This document shows positions 9,679 through 21,899 of a DNA stretch of 47,781 nucleotides, in pieces. The number at the start of each line of letters is the position of its first letter. Position 1 is the first letter of the stretch. The position numbers and the translations under genes are program-made. This stretch comes from Geosiphon pyriformis (taxonomy: Eukaryota; Glomeromycota; Glomeromycetes; Archaeosporales; Geosiphonaceae). The stretch covers positions 1,209 through 48,989 of the forward strand of contig JAAOMT010000284.1 of the NCBI GenBank assembly GCA_016748015.1, written 5' to 3'. The notes below the pieces were generated by a model. The model worked only from the letters and a program-made list of their open reading frames with translations. It had not been told where the DNA came from and did not search any database.

Positions 9679-10667
9679 TGTTACTAGAGGTTTTTGGTCT
9701 CTTTTCTTAATTGTTGTTGATGTCTGTTTGCTGTGGATTCACGTTTTCTGGATGTGGTTGAACCTCCAGTAACTGAATTTATTTTCAAATTATCTTCTAT
9801 AATTTGAACTGTTGGGCTTATAAGTGGAATGGCCAATTCCATGCCAGTTACTTTGTATAGTTACTTTGCAGTAAACGTCAACTCTTTCCCAGGAATTGCT
9901 CGTCTGGAAGCTCATTAAAAAATATATAGTTACTTTGCTGTGAAAGTCAACTCTTCTACAGGAATTCTCATCTGTAGGCTACCCAAATGATTTATAATAA
10001 GAAAAAAAAGAGAATAAAAGAAATGTAAAAGAAAAAGTAAAACTGATGATTTATGGAAGTCATTTCGGATCCAGGCCTGGAAGTGTTTTAACAGTCTACT
10101 GAAATTGGTAGCTAATCAATTTCAAACTGTTAGTAAGAATTGGTTAATTTCAAGGGAAATAATTAAGAATTTGGCTTTTTAAATTATTTAATATTTATTT
10201 GTCTTTTGGGTGTAGAGGATTATTCTAATTGTTTTTAAATCTGAAGTAAGATACATTTTCTTAAAGAAAGAAGCTCTTCTTTTATACAACTTGTTGTAAC
10301 ACTATTCTATGAACTTGAACTTTGCTATTTTCTATAATTTCGCTAAACTAAAGATACATTTTGGCGAACTACAAGTTATTTCTGTGAACTATTAGATATT
10401 TCGGTAAACTATCAATTATTTCAGTGAATTTCTACAAATTTTGGTGAACTTTTTGAATGTTACATAGTTCGGGGTATTGCATGATTGATTATCGCAATTA
10501 GGTTATATTTGTGTCATATACAAATTGGGTTATTAATTAAATGATAATTTCAGACATTTTGCTAATGTAATAAGTGATAATTTGAAATGATAATATATGT
10601 TAATTAATGATGGAAATTATAACAATAATTTCATGCTAAATAATATCTCTAATTTCGTCTGGTAACA
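9679..10667 (-). repeat. 5' LTR of element B (989 bp)
   Basis: TGTTAC at 9679 and GGTAACA ending at 10667. It shares the A/D LTR layout: repeat block with TTTCGG-like units (10335-10450), TATA region (about 10270-10285, minus-strand TATAAAAG), and a conserved stretch reading GGCTTATAAGTGGAATGGCCAA on the plus strand near 9810. It is clearly more diverged from A's LTR than the two D LTRs are from each other. No gene is inside. Confidence 0.88.
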
Positions 10668-12030
10668 ACAGCCTACACAACTTATTACTTTGATCAAGCT
10701 TATTTTGAAGACAACTTAAAAAGAAAAAACAACAGTATTAATCAGCTTTTATACTCCACAATCTTTGAACAACAGCCCTTTAATTTTGAATATCTGAATC
10801 ATCAAATTCACACTTGGATTGCTGCTCATCAAGCAACTGAAACTCCCTTTGAAACAGAAGAAAAAAGCTACTAAACTGCTTCTGTTATTGATCTTTTATC
10901 AAATAAATCAAATTCATCTATACAAACAGTTACTCCTGAACCAATGATTATTAACTCTATACAACAAAACATCCTAATTGCCCTCTAAGGCATACAAACT
11001 GCTTTAGGGTAAAGAAACAATACCCCACTACCATTATTTAGAGATGATGCACAAGATTTAATTGAATGATTGGATGACTTTGAAAGAGCTGCCACAGCCA
11101 ACCAATATGATAATAAATACAAATTTCAAATCATTGGTGACTACCTCTAAGGCTCTCCTGCCACTTGGTTCTTACAAAAAACTGATGCTGGTGCTTACCA
11201 AAAAATTATTAAATAGGCACCAACAAATGCTAAAAAAGAAAACACTTCTTTCACAACCCAGTTTAAAACTAAATTTAGAACTTTTATCTTAATATTTAAA
11301 TGGCATATGGAATTAAAAAAAAGAACCCAAGGCTTTAGTGAAGTTGTAACTGAGTATGCCAAAGCAATCAAAAAATTAATCAAGTGAGTAGATTCTAGAA
11401 GAAATTAAACAAAAGAGCAAAAGATTTATTCTTTTACAAAAAAATTAAAAACTGATCTTTTCTATGCTTTTTGGCCCCTTTTGGCACTAAAAGACAATTC
11501 CACAATAGATATGGCCATTGAACTTGCCCAGAAATAGAAGACAATCAAAAAATGTACCTAAAATCCACATTTTCAGTTTTTGCTCTTGCTCCTGTTATGG
11601 CTCCTGCTTCCCAAATGGCTGCTATCTCTTTTGCTGTTTAAACTCCAGATCCCAATGAACAATTAATAGATAGATTCACAGCCAATCTTGCCTGGTTATT
11701 AGAACCTTTAACTCAAGCAGTCAAAGTAAATTAACAAACTCAAAGATCCAGATTTGAACCTTGTTTTAATCAGTCTCAGCAACCCCCTTATCAAAGACAA
11801 CAGAATCATGGCCCACCTGTATGTTATTGCTGTAGATTAACTGGACATTTCTCCAGAGATTGCAACAATTCTCCTCCACTTCCTCCAGCTTTTAGAAACA
11901 ATAACAATCAAAATAACAAAACCATCAACAACAATGTCCTTAACCAAAGACTCAATCATGCCAACATCAATTTCTTTGAAGAGAATCTCTTAGTTGAAGC
12001 CACTGTTTATCAGTTTTTAAACTGGTAGGT
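10668..12030 (+). pseudogene. Element C gag (5' cut by element B)
   Basis: Starts mid-domain at YTTYYFDQAYFEDN, matching element E gag YFDQAYFENDFEERNNS. It continues through IFEQQPFNFEYLNHQIH, TEEKSY (then a stop where E has Gln), QTALG, LDDFERAATANQYD, GSPATWFLQKTDA and NTSFTTQFKTKFRT. A CCHC knuckle CYCCRLTGHFSRDC lies at about 11822-11863. Stops mostly sit at Gln or Trp positions of E (CAA-to-TAA, TGG-to-TGA). There is at least one frameshift between the capsid region and the knuckle. Confidence 0.82.
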
Positions 12031-13300
12031 GTATTTCTAAAGGATGAGAGTACAAGCCAACCAGAAGAAAACTTCTTTTATGCTTTTAACTTAACTAATA
12101 ATAATCATGATATGGAAGAACTAGCAATCAACACTTCTGAATTAACAAGAAAGAAGAAGAAAGCCAAGGTTGATTTTATTATAGATCCAAAGAAAGCCTC
12201 CATATTAACTGCTGATAACAATAAACTCCCAAAGACTAAAGTTTTTAAAAATCTTCCAAAGTTAGAACCCCCAAAAATAGTACAAAAATTTGGCCTCTAT
12301 TCTGTTGTTAAAGATCTCATGGAAACCCCAATACACATTACATTTGGCCAACTAATGACCCATCTACAGTTCAGAAAAAATTTTCACAAATTATTAATAC
12401 CAAAGAAAAAAACACCAAAGACCAACAAACAACCTCACCAAGCTGAATTCGCTGATAACAGCAATGTTACCTCTTTGATTTGTAAAGCTCAAGTGGCTGG
12501 TTACTTCATTGATCTGATCATAACAGTGGATTATCTGTTAGTGTAATTGCCAAATACTTTCTTGAAGCAATTGGCAGAAAAATTGATGAGCTTTCCACTC
12601 AACCAATAACCAATGTACATAGTAACAAGAAGAAAGGCCTGAGCATAGCAAAAGCTATTTCTGTTTACATCAATGGTATCAGCATTGAAACTGATATGGA
12701 AGTATCTGAAGTAAAAGAGTATACCATAATTGTTGGCAATGAGTGACTTAAGAAAGTTAAAGCACTACTTGATTATGAACTTTGTGAACTAACCATCAGA
12801 TGTAGTGAAAAACCCATTGTGGTTAAATGTCACTATTGAACAACTCCTCTAATACCCAAGCAAAACCAAGAAGAAGAACAATCAGATAAATCAAATGATG
12901 ATAAGAGTGATAAAAAAAAAGACCAAAAAGAACAAAAAGAAACTGCTGAACTTGTCTATATTATTTTCACCAGCAATGGCAAGCCACTAAACAATGTTAA
13001 AGCTAACAAAGAAAGAATCATGGTAAATGGCAAGCTGATCTGCTGGCCCTACTATGATATCCTCAGAAAAACTTTTGATAGAAAACCTGGCAAAAAAGCA
13101 AAATACAGTTATTAGTGGCATGGTCCTTGTGCCAGATGCTGGTGCAATAAACCTTTGTATTCCCCTAGTGATGAATGCAAGTCCTGCCTAATCTATTACA
13201 AAGATTGGGAGCCAATTAAATTAATACCCTGAGAAGAACTAAAAAAAGTACAGAAGTTCTTTGAGAGTGAATCACCTGAAATTTAATCATTAGTTGTAGA
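12031..13300 (+). pseudogene. Element C linker, protease and zinc-finger segment
   Basis: 12112-12546 is an open, Lys-rich linker ending in the protease start (SLICKAQVAGYFIDLII). At 12520 a one-base loss in the Asp codon of the expected D-S-G active site (ATAACAGTGGA where ATAGACAGTGGA fits) shifts the frame. The rest (LSVSVIAKYFLEAIGRKIDEL ... YTIIVGNE) lies in the next frame. After an acidic Lys/Asp/Glu run comes a Cys-rich stretch, CARCWCNKPLYSPSDECKSC, at about 13117-13180. It occupies the slot that holds the large Cys-rich/dUTPase block in B, D and F. No dUTPase motif is visible. Confidence 0.68.
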
Positions 13301-13379
13301 ACAAAAAGAACTTTTCCCTGAAAAAAGAAAAATGGATATTGAAAATCAGTTGGTTAGGAATAGCCCAGTTATTTCAAAA

Positions 13380-14698
13380 GAAGGTAATACCCCTGAATGA
13401 ACTCATGTGATACAACACACTATCACCACAAAAGAAACTTGTCTCATCTATTTGAAGCCTTATCAATCCAATTAACACAATGATAAGTTTAAAAAAAAAG
13501 ATATAAACCAGATAAAAGATCTTGGATTCATACAAGAAACCAAAAGTGAATGGGCTTTTCCAGTTGTAGTGGTATCCAAGAAAAGTGGAACTCTATGCTT
13601 CTATGTTGACTATTGTCAATTAAATGCCATCATTATAAGAGACATATACCCACTTCCCAAAATTGATGCAATGCTAGATAAATTCAACGATGCTGCTTTC
13701 TTTTCAACCATTGACTTAACTGCTAAATTCTGGCAAGTAGAGATGGATCCAGAAAGCAAAAAAAAACTGCTTTTACTATCAAGTATGGTATCTATAAATT
13801 CACAGTCATGCTTTTTGGTCTCATCAATGTCTCTTCCACCTTTTAATGCCTAATGGATAAAGTATTTGAATCAGTAAAAAAAACTTTGTTTGGTCTACTT
13901 AGATGACATAATGGTCTACTCAAAAACCTGGGATGAACATCTTGAATATTTACAAAAGGTTTTTGACCTGTTCAGAAATGCTGGCCTTAAGATCAACCCA
14001 ATCAAATTTTTCTTTGAATGTCAATCCACCCAGTTTTTTGGCCATCTTATTACAAAAGATAGAATCTTCTTTAACCTAGCTAAAGTTAAAAAAGTTCAAA
14101 ACATTAAACAACCAATGAATGTTCTTGAACTATGCTCTTTTCTTGGTTTGGTCTCTTACTATTGCAAATTTATCAAGGATTTTTCCAAAATCGTCTTTCT
14201 TCTCAATCAGCTATTCAGGGAAAATGTCAATTATTACTGAGATACTCATCAACAAAAAGCTTTTGAAATTCTGAAAGAAAAACTTGTTACTAAACCAATT
14301 TTTAAGCAACCTAATCTGAACTAACTTTTTATCTTCCATATTGATGCATCTGACTATGAACTTGGTGCTGTTCTTTTACAGAAAAATGAAAATAGCAGAA
14401 AACATGCCATAGTATATGCCAGTAGATTTCTCATACCAGCAGAAAAGAACTATTCAATTACTGAACAAGAATATTTAGTAGTAGTTTGGGCTATTAATTA
14501 CTAAGATCAATATTTTTTTGGTGCAAAATTCTTAATAGTAATAGATCATCAAGCCTTGGTTTGGCTGCACAATAAAAAAAAGCTGGAACACAAATAAATA
14601 ACTTGCTAAATACTCTATCTGGATGAATTTGACTATGATATTTAATACTGTAAAGGAGCAAATCATCAAAACGCTGATGCTTTCTCTAGACTTACCAT
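13380..14698 (+). pseudogene. Element C reverse transcriptase and RNase H
   Basis: RT motifs in order: VVVSKKSGTLCFYVDYCQLN, DIYPLPKIDAMLD, FFSTIDLTAKFWQVEMDP, then in shifted frames MLFGLINVSSTF and VYLDDIMVYS (13890-13930). The connection follows (FGHLITKDRI, CSFLGLVSYYCKFIKDF). RNase H carries IDASDYELGAVLLQK, VYASRFLIPAEKNYSITEQEYL and VIDHQALVWLHNKKK, ending GANHQNADALSRLT at 14695. There F inserts; integrase resumes after 24882. Open pieces are 13569-13853 and 13890-14240. Frameshifts near 13770 and 13880 make it inactive. Confidence 0.85.
14695..14698. repeat. Left target duplication of element F (CCAT)
   Basis: CCAT precedes the F 5' LTR and TCAT (24879-24882) follows the 3' LTR. This is a 4-bp duplication with one C-to-T change. 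Confidence 0.75.
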
Positions 14699-14769
14699 TG
14701 TTACTCATAAAAAGAAAACAGATATAAAAAACAGCAGACCAATAAGAGAATAGTATTTAGCACATGAGC

Positions 14770-14960
14770 ACATTGCTTAGCAATGTGGAGCAATATCAGA
14801 AATTATAACACATTGCTCAGCAATATAGAGCAATGTCAGAAAACATGGCACATTGTTCAGCAATATGGAGTGATGTTAAAAAATTAGAGCACATTACTCA
14901 GCAATGTGAGCATTGCTTAAAAAATCATAGCACATCACTCAAAAATGTGAGCAATCTCAT
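14770..14960 (+). repeat. About 40-bp repeats with hairpin core in F 5' LTR
   Basis: Degenerate copies of the unit better preserved at 24046-24280. The core is a near-perfect palindrome (ACATTGCTCAGCAATGT in the best copy). The array ends about 15-20 bp before the TATA box. Confidence 0.8.
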
Positions 14961-15321
14961 AGAACATTAATTATGTATATATAGCAGTAGCTTTAGAAGT
15001 AGAAAAAGCAGAATTTTTTAGTTAAAAATCTCTCATTCACAAATATTGAATAAATAAATTATTTACCATCCAAATCCACTCTTCACTATCAACACTCCAT
15101 GTTGATAGCAATTAATATTTAACTACACTGAAACAATAGCTCTTGATTATGGCTATTGATGGATACTAACTTGCACATTGCCTTGGCTTATTTCTTTATA
15201 TCATTTCTTTTATTTTCTTGTCTTAATTGTTGTTATTACTAACTTTATTAAGAATTAACACATGGGATACTGACATCAGAATATAGCACTGGTAAAAGAC
15301 CCAGAAATAAGAGTAGGACAC

Positions 15322-15561
15322 TTGATTGAAGTTAGCTTACCAAAAAAAACACTGGCCATTACACTGAGAAAAAAATTGACAAAACTGCAGTTTCAGGAAG
15401 TTACAGATAAAACTATTACCACTGAATCTCTGTCCATTATACAAAAGACTCAACCAAAACCTTCAGATAAACACACTTTCAGATTGCCATCATCGACAAT
15501 AGTCTTGAGCACCAAGTTATGGGTTTGTTATTTACTCCAACAATCAAGTAAACACCTGTAA
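15322..15561 (+). other. 79-codon open frame inside the F LTR (uncertain)
   Basis: Starts ATGATTGAAGTTAGC-like at the TTG/ATT region and reads LPKKTLAITLRKKL ... SDKHTFRLPS to the LTR end. The 3' LTR copy (24637-24858) keeps the frame open with many conserved residues despite sequence differences. It lies downstream of TATA and AATAAA, so an ordinary transcript from this LTR might include it only near the 5' end. I recognise no domain. It may be chance openness in a stop-poor stretch. Confidence 0.3.
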
Positions 15562-15623
15562 CATTTAGTGCTCTCTGTAAGATATAATTTTACAGAGAAC
15601 CAGCACCAACAAATAAATCAACA

Positions 15624-17450
15624 GTGGCAGAATCAAAAAGTATAAGAGCAAACCATTTAGGATTTGTAAAATTCTTATTTCAACACTACTGTCAACACTT
15701 GAGATTGAACTACAATCAGATATTAGCAGAATCAGCCTTCAATTTCTATGTCAACAAAAGAATTGCCTATTTGTTAGGAACACCAATAAACATTGAATCA
15801 GCAAGAGAAACTTTTTACCACAAATTAATCCAAAACACCAGTTTACCAACAAATTATAACTTCACATCCATCATCACTGAGATTAATAAGGAAATTGAAC
15901 ATCACACACAACAAAGGTATCCAATCACTTATGCAAGTAAAGGCAAAGAAAAATTACAAACACTGGCAGTAACACCTCAACGGATCCAACCACCCACTTG
16001 GAAGAAACACAGAATTAAATCATCTACAAATCCATCATATTATTATACTCCTGGAAGCACCATCAATATTGCATCAGCAAATGTGTCTACATTAAACATA
16101 ACATCAACATTTGGACAATTTCCATTCCAAAGTAAACAAAGAAAAGAAAATCTATTAGGACCATATAGCACATACTTCAAGGAATTTAAATTGAGATCAC
16201 CAACACCATCAGGAGTTTGATCACCACCACTCCAACCAGATTTCGGAATTACTGATCCATGGGAACCAACTGAATCAGAAAAAAAACAAGAAGAAGAAAA
16301 GGAAGAAGAATCTGAAGATCAAGAATTTACTTACCAGAACCTGATTACTGAGAACCTGGATATTGAGACCACAAATTTTTAGACTCAACAAGATCAAAAT
16401 CTAGAAAATCCAGAAATCAAAACTCCACCAAATCAGAATGACTGAAATCCTGACTTAATTAATTAACACAATTTACCTCCAAATATTGTCATCAATTAGC
16501 TACCAATTGAACCAATTATTAAACCGATTTAATAACAGCAAATACTCCTTCAACAGCCACCACTATAGCAACTGGTTTAGCAACTGCAATAACAGCTTCA
16601 ACCATCAATACAACAATAGCAATTGATCGTGCCAATGGCTTTTGCACCAATCACAAAACTTGAGAAGTTCACTGGCAAAAAGAATGACACCCAGGCATGA
16701 ATCAATAACATTGCCAAAGCCATTACTACAAATAATTGGAATAACACAAAAACTATACAAGTTATTCCATATTTCTTAAAGAATATTACCAACTCATGAT
16801 ATCATAGCTTGGTCCAGAAACCCCAAAATTTTAATGCATTTAAAACAGAATTTCTAAAATATTTTAGTAATAATAACAGCATCAACCACCTGACAAGTAC
16901 TTTTACCACCCTAAAACAAGGGGACACAGAAGCAGTCACCACCTACTTAGGACACTTCCACAGAAATCTGCACCAAATCCAAGCTATCTAAGCTGATTAC
17001 TTTACAGCACCACAAATCTTAAATCAGTTTATTAGAGGCTTACATAGCAGCATTCTCCAATGAGTATGTCCAATGCATCTAGTAGACCTTCTTACCACAG
17101 TCACTTATGCTAGAGATTTTGAAGCTGCTGAATTAGAAGCCAACCATGCCCAAGCTGTGAATTTAGTAATGAATGGATCATCTGACTTGGATTCTAAACT
17201 GAACCAATTTAGTGATTCCATTAATCAAAAATTAAAGAAATACTTAGCTGACAATCACCCAATTTATCAGTCTCCTCAATGATGTAATAATTAGGAAAAT
17301 GTAAATCATTTCCAAAATCAGTCGTGTCCATCATTATCAACAAATTAACTGTTGCAACAAAAAACATGAATTTGCCATAACTGTGATAAACAAAATCACT
17401 TTAGAGCCAATTGCTGTACTTATAGTAACTCATGATTAGGAAATCAATAT
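15624..17450 (+). pseudogene. Element F gag
   Basis: The N-terminal domain (15624-16220, 198 aa) starts at GTG with no in-frame ATG back to a TAA 12 codons upstream, and has no internal Met. It resembles A gag N-domain (GTPINIESARETFYHKLIQ versus GDYNITEVKSNLYNNL). An acidic linker broken by stops follows. The capsid domain begins at an ATG (about 16636, MAFAPITKLEKFTGKK, aligned with A's MATAYIAKIPEFTG) and continues through FNAFKTEFLKYFSNNNSINH and LNQFIRGLHSSIL. A decayed knuckle (CHNCDKQNHFRANC) lies near 17372-17415. All in one frame with several stops. Confidence 0.8.
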
Positions 17451-17689
17451 CGGAATCCTGATCGCTGGTTTCTAACTCCGAATTATTACTTGAATCAAAA
17501 TCAATATCAATTTATTTATCTGCTAATAACGCCACTGCCAATCTATCAAACACTGGTATATCAACCTCAAATATATCAATCGCAGCCACCCATAATATAT
17601 CAACTGCAGTCATAAATAGTCTATCAACCACAACAAACAATTCAAACACCACTACAAAACCCAGCTACGATAACATCTGGAAACCCCAG

Positions 17690-18470
17690 ATCCAGAGTAA
17701 TCCAAAACTGGAGATCGGCAATGGTGGTTTACCAACTGATCCCCAGTTCAACAAATCAACCATCAGGATTATGCCAGCAAAGTTTAAAAACTGGGTATAA
17801 CCAAAATCTGAATTCTCAGAACTATTTAAGTCTTCTAGTTACCCCAGAAGATATGGCATCTAGCAAACAGAAAACCAATCAGAAGCCACTTATCCACAAC
17901 ATTCTACCAGCCACCAGCACCAAAGATGAATCACTTGCTACCATATTCCCATTTAAACTTGAGGAAATTATGTCAGTTCTATTGTTCAGTAGAGCTGCTC
18001 TGGACATCAAACCAATAACCACAATATATACTGATGCCAAAGTCAATGGTCAGTATATCAAACTGATCCTGAATAGTAGATCAGCTGACAGCATCATCAC
18101 CAAACAACTCATGAATCAATTAGGTCACCGAGTTGACTGAGCTGCCAGCGCAAGGATCATTACAGCTGATAGAGCAACCAAAACTCCTATTGACAAGATT
18201 GACGACTTCTCTTTTGAAGTCAATGGCATCATAATTCCTATCAAAGTTTTGGTAATGGAAGCCACTCAATACCAAGCACTAGTTGGTAATAACTGGCTCA
18301 CTAAAACAAACACCATACTGAATTGGACAATGCAAAAGCTTCAACTTAGCCAAAATAGTCAACATACACATGTACTAGTCACATGCAGCCACTTCAAGAC
18401 CATTAACACATCAGCACCACTCATTGAGTTTGAGAAAGAAGAGAAAAAACCTACCTAAGAAGCCTATCAA
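17690..18470 (+). pseudogene. Element F aspartic protease
   Basis: The linker holds ATIFPFKLEE (compare B and D DIFPFEFE). The active-site region reads LILNSRSADSIITKQL near 18060, so Asp is Asn and Gly is Arg; the enzyme is dead. After a stop near 18138, FEVNGIIIPIKVLVMEATQYQALVGNNWL matches D. The open pieces (17721-18140, 18249-18458) are in frame. Confidence 0.78.
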
Positions 18471-19380
18471 GTCTTGTGGACTGATGACAATCATAATGAA
18501 CTGTTGCCAATACTCTCATGGGATAACAACACCAAAGGAAAGCAAAGAGAGAAACTTACCTGGGAAACTGATAACCTGAACTAGACCAACAATGATGAGA
18601 GTGAACCAACACCAAGCTGGAAATGAGAAAAGAACAGCAAAGGAAAAGGAAAAGCAAAGAAAAAAAAGTTACTATCAACTGACAATTATACTCCTCATAA
18701 ATATACACTACTACAACTCTCTAACTATCATTGACCAAAGCTTATATGCGTCGATTGTGATAAGAAATTGTCATCAATGGGTGCATGCTGTGGTGACAAT
18801 GAAGAATATTCAACAGCAACCAAATTTTACTGCCAAATGTGTATTCTAAAATGTTTTGAACAACCAAAACGAGTGGAAAAATGGGATAATACCCCATGTT
18901 TAGCTTGTGGAGAGACCCTTCTGGATGAAGGAATGTGAAACAACATTTCTGGGCATAGAGGAACGTGTAATAAAACCTGTCAGTATATGATCCTAATCAA
19001 TGACTGGGTATGTAAGAGAACACCAATCAATGATGCCTGGAAACAAGCATTGCGACAATTAGAAGGATATCCACATAATAAGCATGAACTCTGGAGAATG
19101 GCAAATGCAAAAGCAGAAGGTGCAACAATCAATAAACTACTGGAAATAAAGAACAACTCTTTGTTGCTACCTGAACCTGAGTATGTCCAAATATTTGATG
19201 TCTTTGGCAACATTGAGGATGATCCCGAGAAATTCCATAAGCACTACTAGAGATTAGCACTGACAAAAGAGGAACAGAAGCAGCAGCTAGCATAGCTAAA
19301 CACTCAACTATGTGACTACTGTTTAATTCTATGTGACTTCCAATATTGTAATGAGTGTAATCTTATTTACAACCCACCAA
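18471..19380 (+). pseudogene. Element F Cys-rich domain
   Basis: Occupies the same position as in B and D, with weaker similarity but matching cysteines: CVDCDKKLSSMGAC (about 18737), YCQMCILKC, KWDNTPCLACGETL (18880-18910), CNKTCQYMILI, then a helical stretch (WKQALRQLEGYPHNKHELWRMA), and LCDYCLILCDFQYCNEC near 19310-19355. An ORF at 18987-19250 is open. Conservation of Cys pairs in two diverged families supports a structured zinc domain. Function unknown. Confidence 0.7.
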
Positions 19381-19385
19381 TCCGC

Positions 19386-20420
19386 ATGATCTACACGATC
19401 TCAGAAGAAAAAGAACCAATTAACAGCTGCACATCAAAATCGGAATCAATTTTCAATCCCAATTCAAACTCTGACAACAACAATAATGAAAACACCGGTT
19501 CCAGCTCCATTCAATATGGCAACGAAGATAACAGTGATTTGGATTCAGATCCAAACTCTAAAACATTTATAGCACTTCCTGATCTTACCAAGGAGCAAGA
19601 GCTAAAGTGGTTCAACAACAATAATGAAGGTATCATGTCAGAGCATGTGCATGATACTAATGTAGGGTTTGATCTGAGATATCCTGGAAAAGATGTCATC
19701 AAATTAGAATCACATTTGCACACTTGTATTGATCTGAAAATAGCACTGAAAATTCTAGTAATCACAATAATTCAACTAGCATCTAGGAGTAGTCTAGCAA
19801 AAAGAAAAATCAACATCAGAGGAGAAATAATTGACACAGGATATGTGGAAAATATTATTGCTATGCTATAAAACAATTCAGAAAAGACCTATATAATAGA
19901 GCCAAATGAAAAAATAGCACAGGCAATATTTCTGTCTCTGGTTAAAATAGCTCAGTTAGTGTCAGTAGAAAACAGAGAAGAATTAGAGATCACAGCTAGA
20001 GGGATACAGGGATTTGAATCAACAGATAGAGTAGATATACCAGTTAATATGGTAAAAGAAGAGATTATTGACAAGGGAGAAATTATCTCTACCAGTCAAC
20101 CAATTTCTATTCCACCATATAACCAGTATATAGTAGTCATAAAAAAGAAAGTGAAGAATCAGAACCAGATTTTTGAAGCAGAAGTAGCACATTGTGAATC
20201 AAGAGAAATTGGACTCATCAATCTCTATATACCAGCCAAAAACTATAACTGCATCAAAATTCCTATTTACAACAATATTGGAAAGATTATAGAGATATCA
20301 GAAGGAACCATCATAGGACATTTAACTACTAAAATAGAGGACCAACTACCAAACCCTATTCCAGACTTTCCACAGCTTTGTAGATATATTGACATCATAT
20401 CACAAACAATATATAGATGA
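19386..20420 (+). pseudogene. Element F dUTPase and following linker
   Basis: After an acidic Ser/Asn-rich linker the dUTPase motifs are VGFDLRYPGKD, LASRSSLAKRKI, GEIIDTGYVENIIAML, PNEKIAQAIF and ARGIQGFESTDR. Motif 5 has GFES for GFGS, motif 3 is altered (VENI for xGEx) and one stop (TAA at about 19869) interrupts it, so activity is unlikely. 19959-20420 continues open for 153 codons as a pol linker seen also in D (about 39240-39500). Confidence 0.8.
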
Positions 20421-20432
20421 AATAAATGTTAT

Positions 20433-21815
20433 TTGCTCCAACCAGAACAATTGGAACAAATAAACATGGGGAATTTAAACTCACTCCAATGCATGCAGCT
20501 GAAGATGTTGCTCAACAAGTTCAATGACATTTTCACCAGCGAAAATGAATTCAGCAGAACTGACATTATCCAGCACCAGATTAAAACTGGAGATGCTATG
20601 TCAATAAAACAACAAGTATACAGAGTACCATCCGCCAGCCATAAGATCATTTGTTAAAAAATCAACTGGATGCTCAACAATGGGTTAATTTAGCCATCAA
20701 TAAGCCTATGGTTATCGGAAAAAAAATGGGAAAATCCACTTTTGTATAGACTACAAAAAGCTTAATAGAGTCATGTATGGAGACAGCTATCCAACTCCAT
20801 GAATTCAGGAATTATTCAATGCTTTTGGTGGAAACAAATGGTTCTCAACATTGAATTTAGATAGTGGTTACTGACAAGTAGCCATGAATCCAGTGGACAA
20901 AGAAAAAACTGTATTTACAATACAGGAGTAAAATTTTGAATTTGAAGTGATGTCATTCAGCTTAACAAATGCTCCAGCCACATTCCAGCAGCTAATGAAA
21001 ATAGTATATACTGGCTTATTGTGGAAATCAATAGTCATTTATTTAGATAATACCAATGTATTCTCCAAAACATTCAATGATCATTTATATCATCTACAAC
21101 AAGTGTTCAAAAAACTACAACAAGCAGGGCTAAAGTTAAACACCAATAAGTGCTTCTTTGGCAAGACAGAATTAAACTTTTTAGGGCACATAGTAAGCAA
21201 AGACAGCATCAAAATGAATCCAGAAAAGATAGAGATAGTCAAAAACTTTTCAGTACCAACCAATATAATAGAGTTAAAATTATTCTTGAGATTTGCAGGC
21301 TATTATTGATGCTTCATCAAAAACTTTTTCAAGATAACTCAACCACTCAATCATCTCCAAACCAAAAATGTAAAATATAAATGGACAGAAGCACAACAAG
21401 AAGCTTTTGATATTCTGAGAAGAAAGCTTATACAAGCTTCAGTACTGATCTATCCAGATTACAACAAACTATTCATCATTACTACTAATGCATCAGGCCA
21501 AACATTGGAAGCAGTATTATTACAGAAAGAACCAGATGGAAAAGAACATTCAGTCACATATGCCAGCCGAGGTTTAACTCCAGCTAAAAGAAATTATAGA
21601 ACACTTAGCAATTTATTGGGCAGTTATGAAATGGAGTGAATACTTGAGCCAGAAGTTTGATGTATACACAGACCACAAAGGATTAACAGCACTTCATAAA
21701 CAGGAATTTGGAAATAGAAGACAATCAAAATAGAAAATGGCACTATTACCATATACTTACACTATACATTATAAAAAGGGAAAAGACAATGGAAATGCTG
21801 ACAGTTTGTTGTGAA
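20433..21815 (+). pseudogene. Element F reverse transcriptase and RNase H
   Basis: The N-terminal RT linker (FNDIFTSENEFSRTDIIQHQI) is followed by a frameshift region near 20690, then FSTLNLDSGY, FEVMSFSLTNAPATFQQLM and IYLDNTNVFSKTF. The RT active site is YLDN (second Asp lost). RNase H: ILRRKLIQASVLIYPDYNK, TYASRGLTPAKRNYRTL, KFDVYTDHKGLTALHKQ and GKDNGNADSLL at about 21810. Broken by stops and shifts. Confidence 0.82.
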
Positions 21816-21899
21816 TAAGACAAATCTAAAAACATCTCAACATAAAAATATAACAAAACCAGAACAAACCCAACAAAAATATAACAAAAGATGAACATA

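Larger units (their letters stand above)
2494..10667 (-). mobile_element. Element B: Ty3/gypsy-like retrotransposon with dUTPase, 3' end outside the window
   Basis: Minus-strand element of the A/D family: 5' LTR 9679-10667, PBS, then gag, protease, Cys-rich domain, dUTPase, RT, RNase H and integrase ending with a TAA at 2590-2592. All recognisable segments share one reading frame from 9633 to 2590 (about 2348 codons), so breakage is by in-frame stops rather than frameshifts. Beyond the pol stop, only about 100 bp of T-rich spacer remain before A's LTR; ORF3, polypurine tract and 3' LTR should lie left of A. On the right, B interrupts element C gag: the flanking ACAG (10668-10671) matches the uninterrupted ACAGCTTATATGACC in element E. 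Confidence 0.88.
14699..15563 (+). repeat. 5' LTR of element F (865 bp)
   Basis: Ends are TGTTACTCAT and CCTGTAACA. It contains the about 40-bp repeats (14770-14960), a TATATATAG box at 14976-14984, AATAAA at 15049-15054, and a 79-codon open frame at 15322-15561. The following TTTAGTGCTCTCTGTAAG looks like the family PBS with TGG changed to TAG. Confidence 0.9.

Noticed and set aside
14770-14960. CRISPR-like array in the F LTR
   Set aside because: Units are contiguous tandem repeats with no unique spacers, duplicated in both LTRs of a eukaryotic-type retrotransposon.
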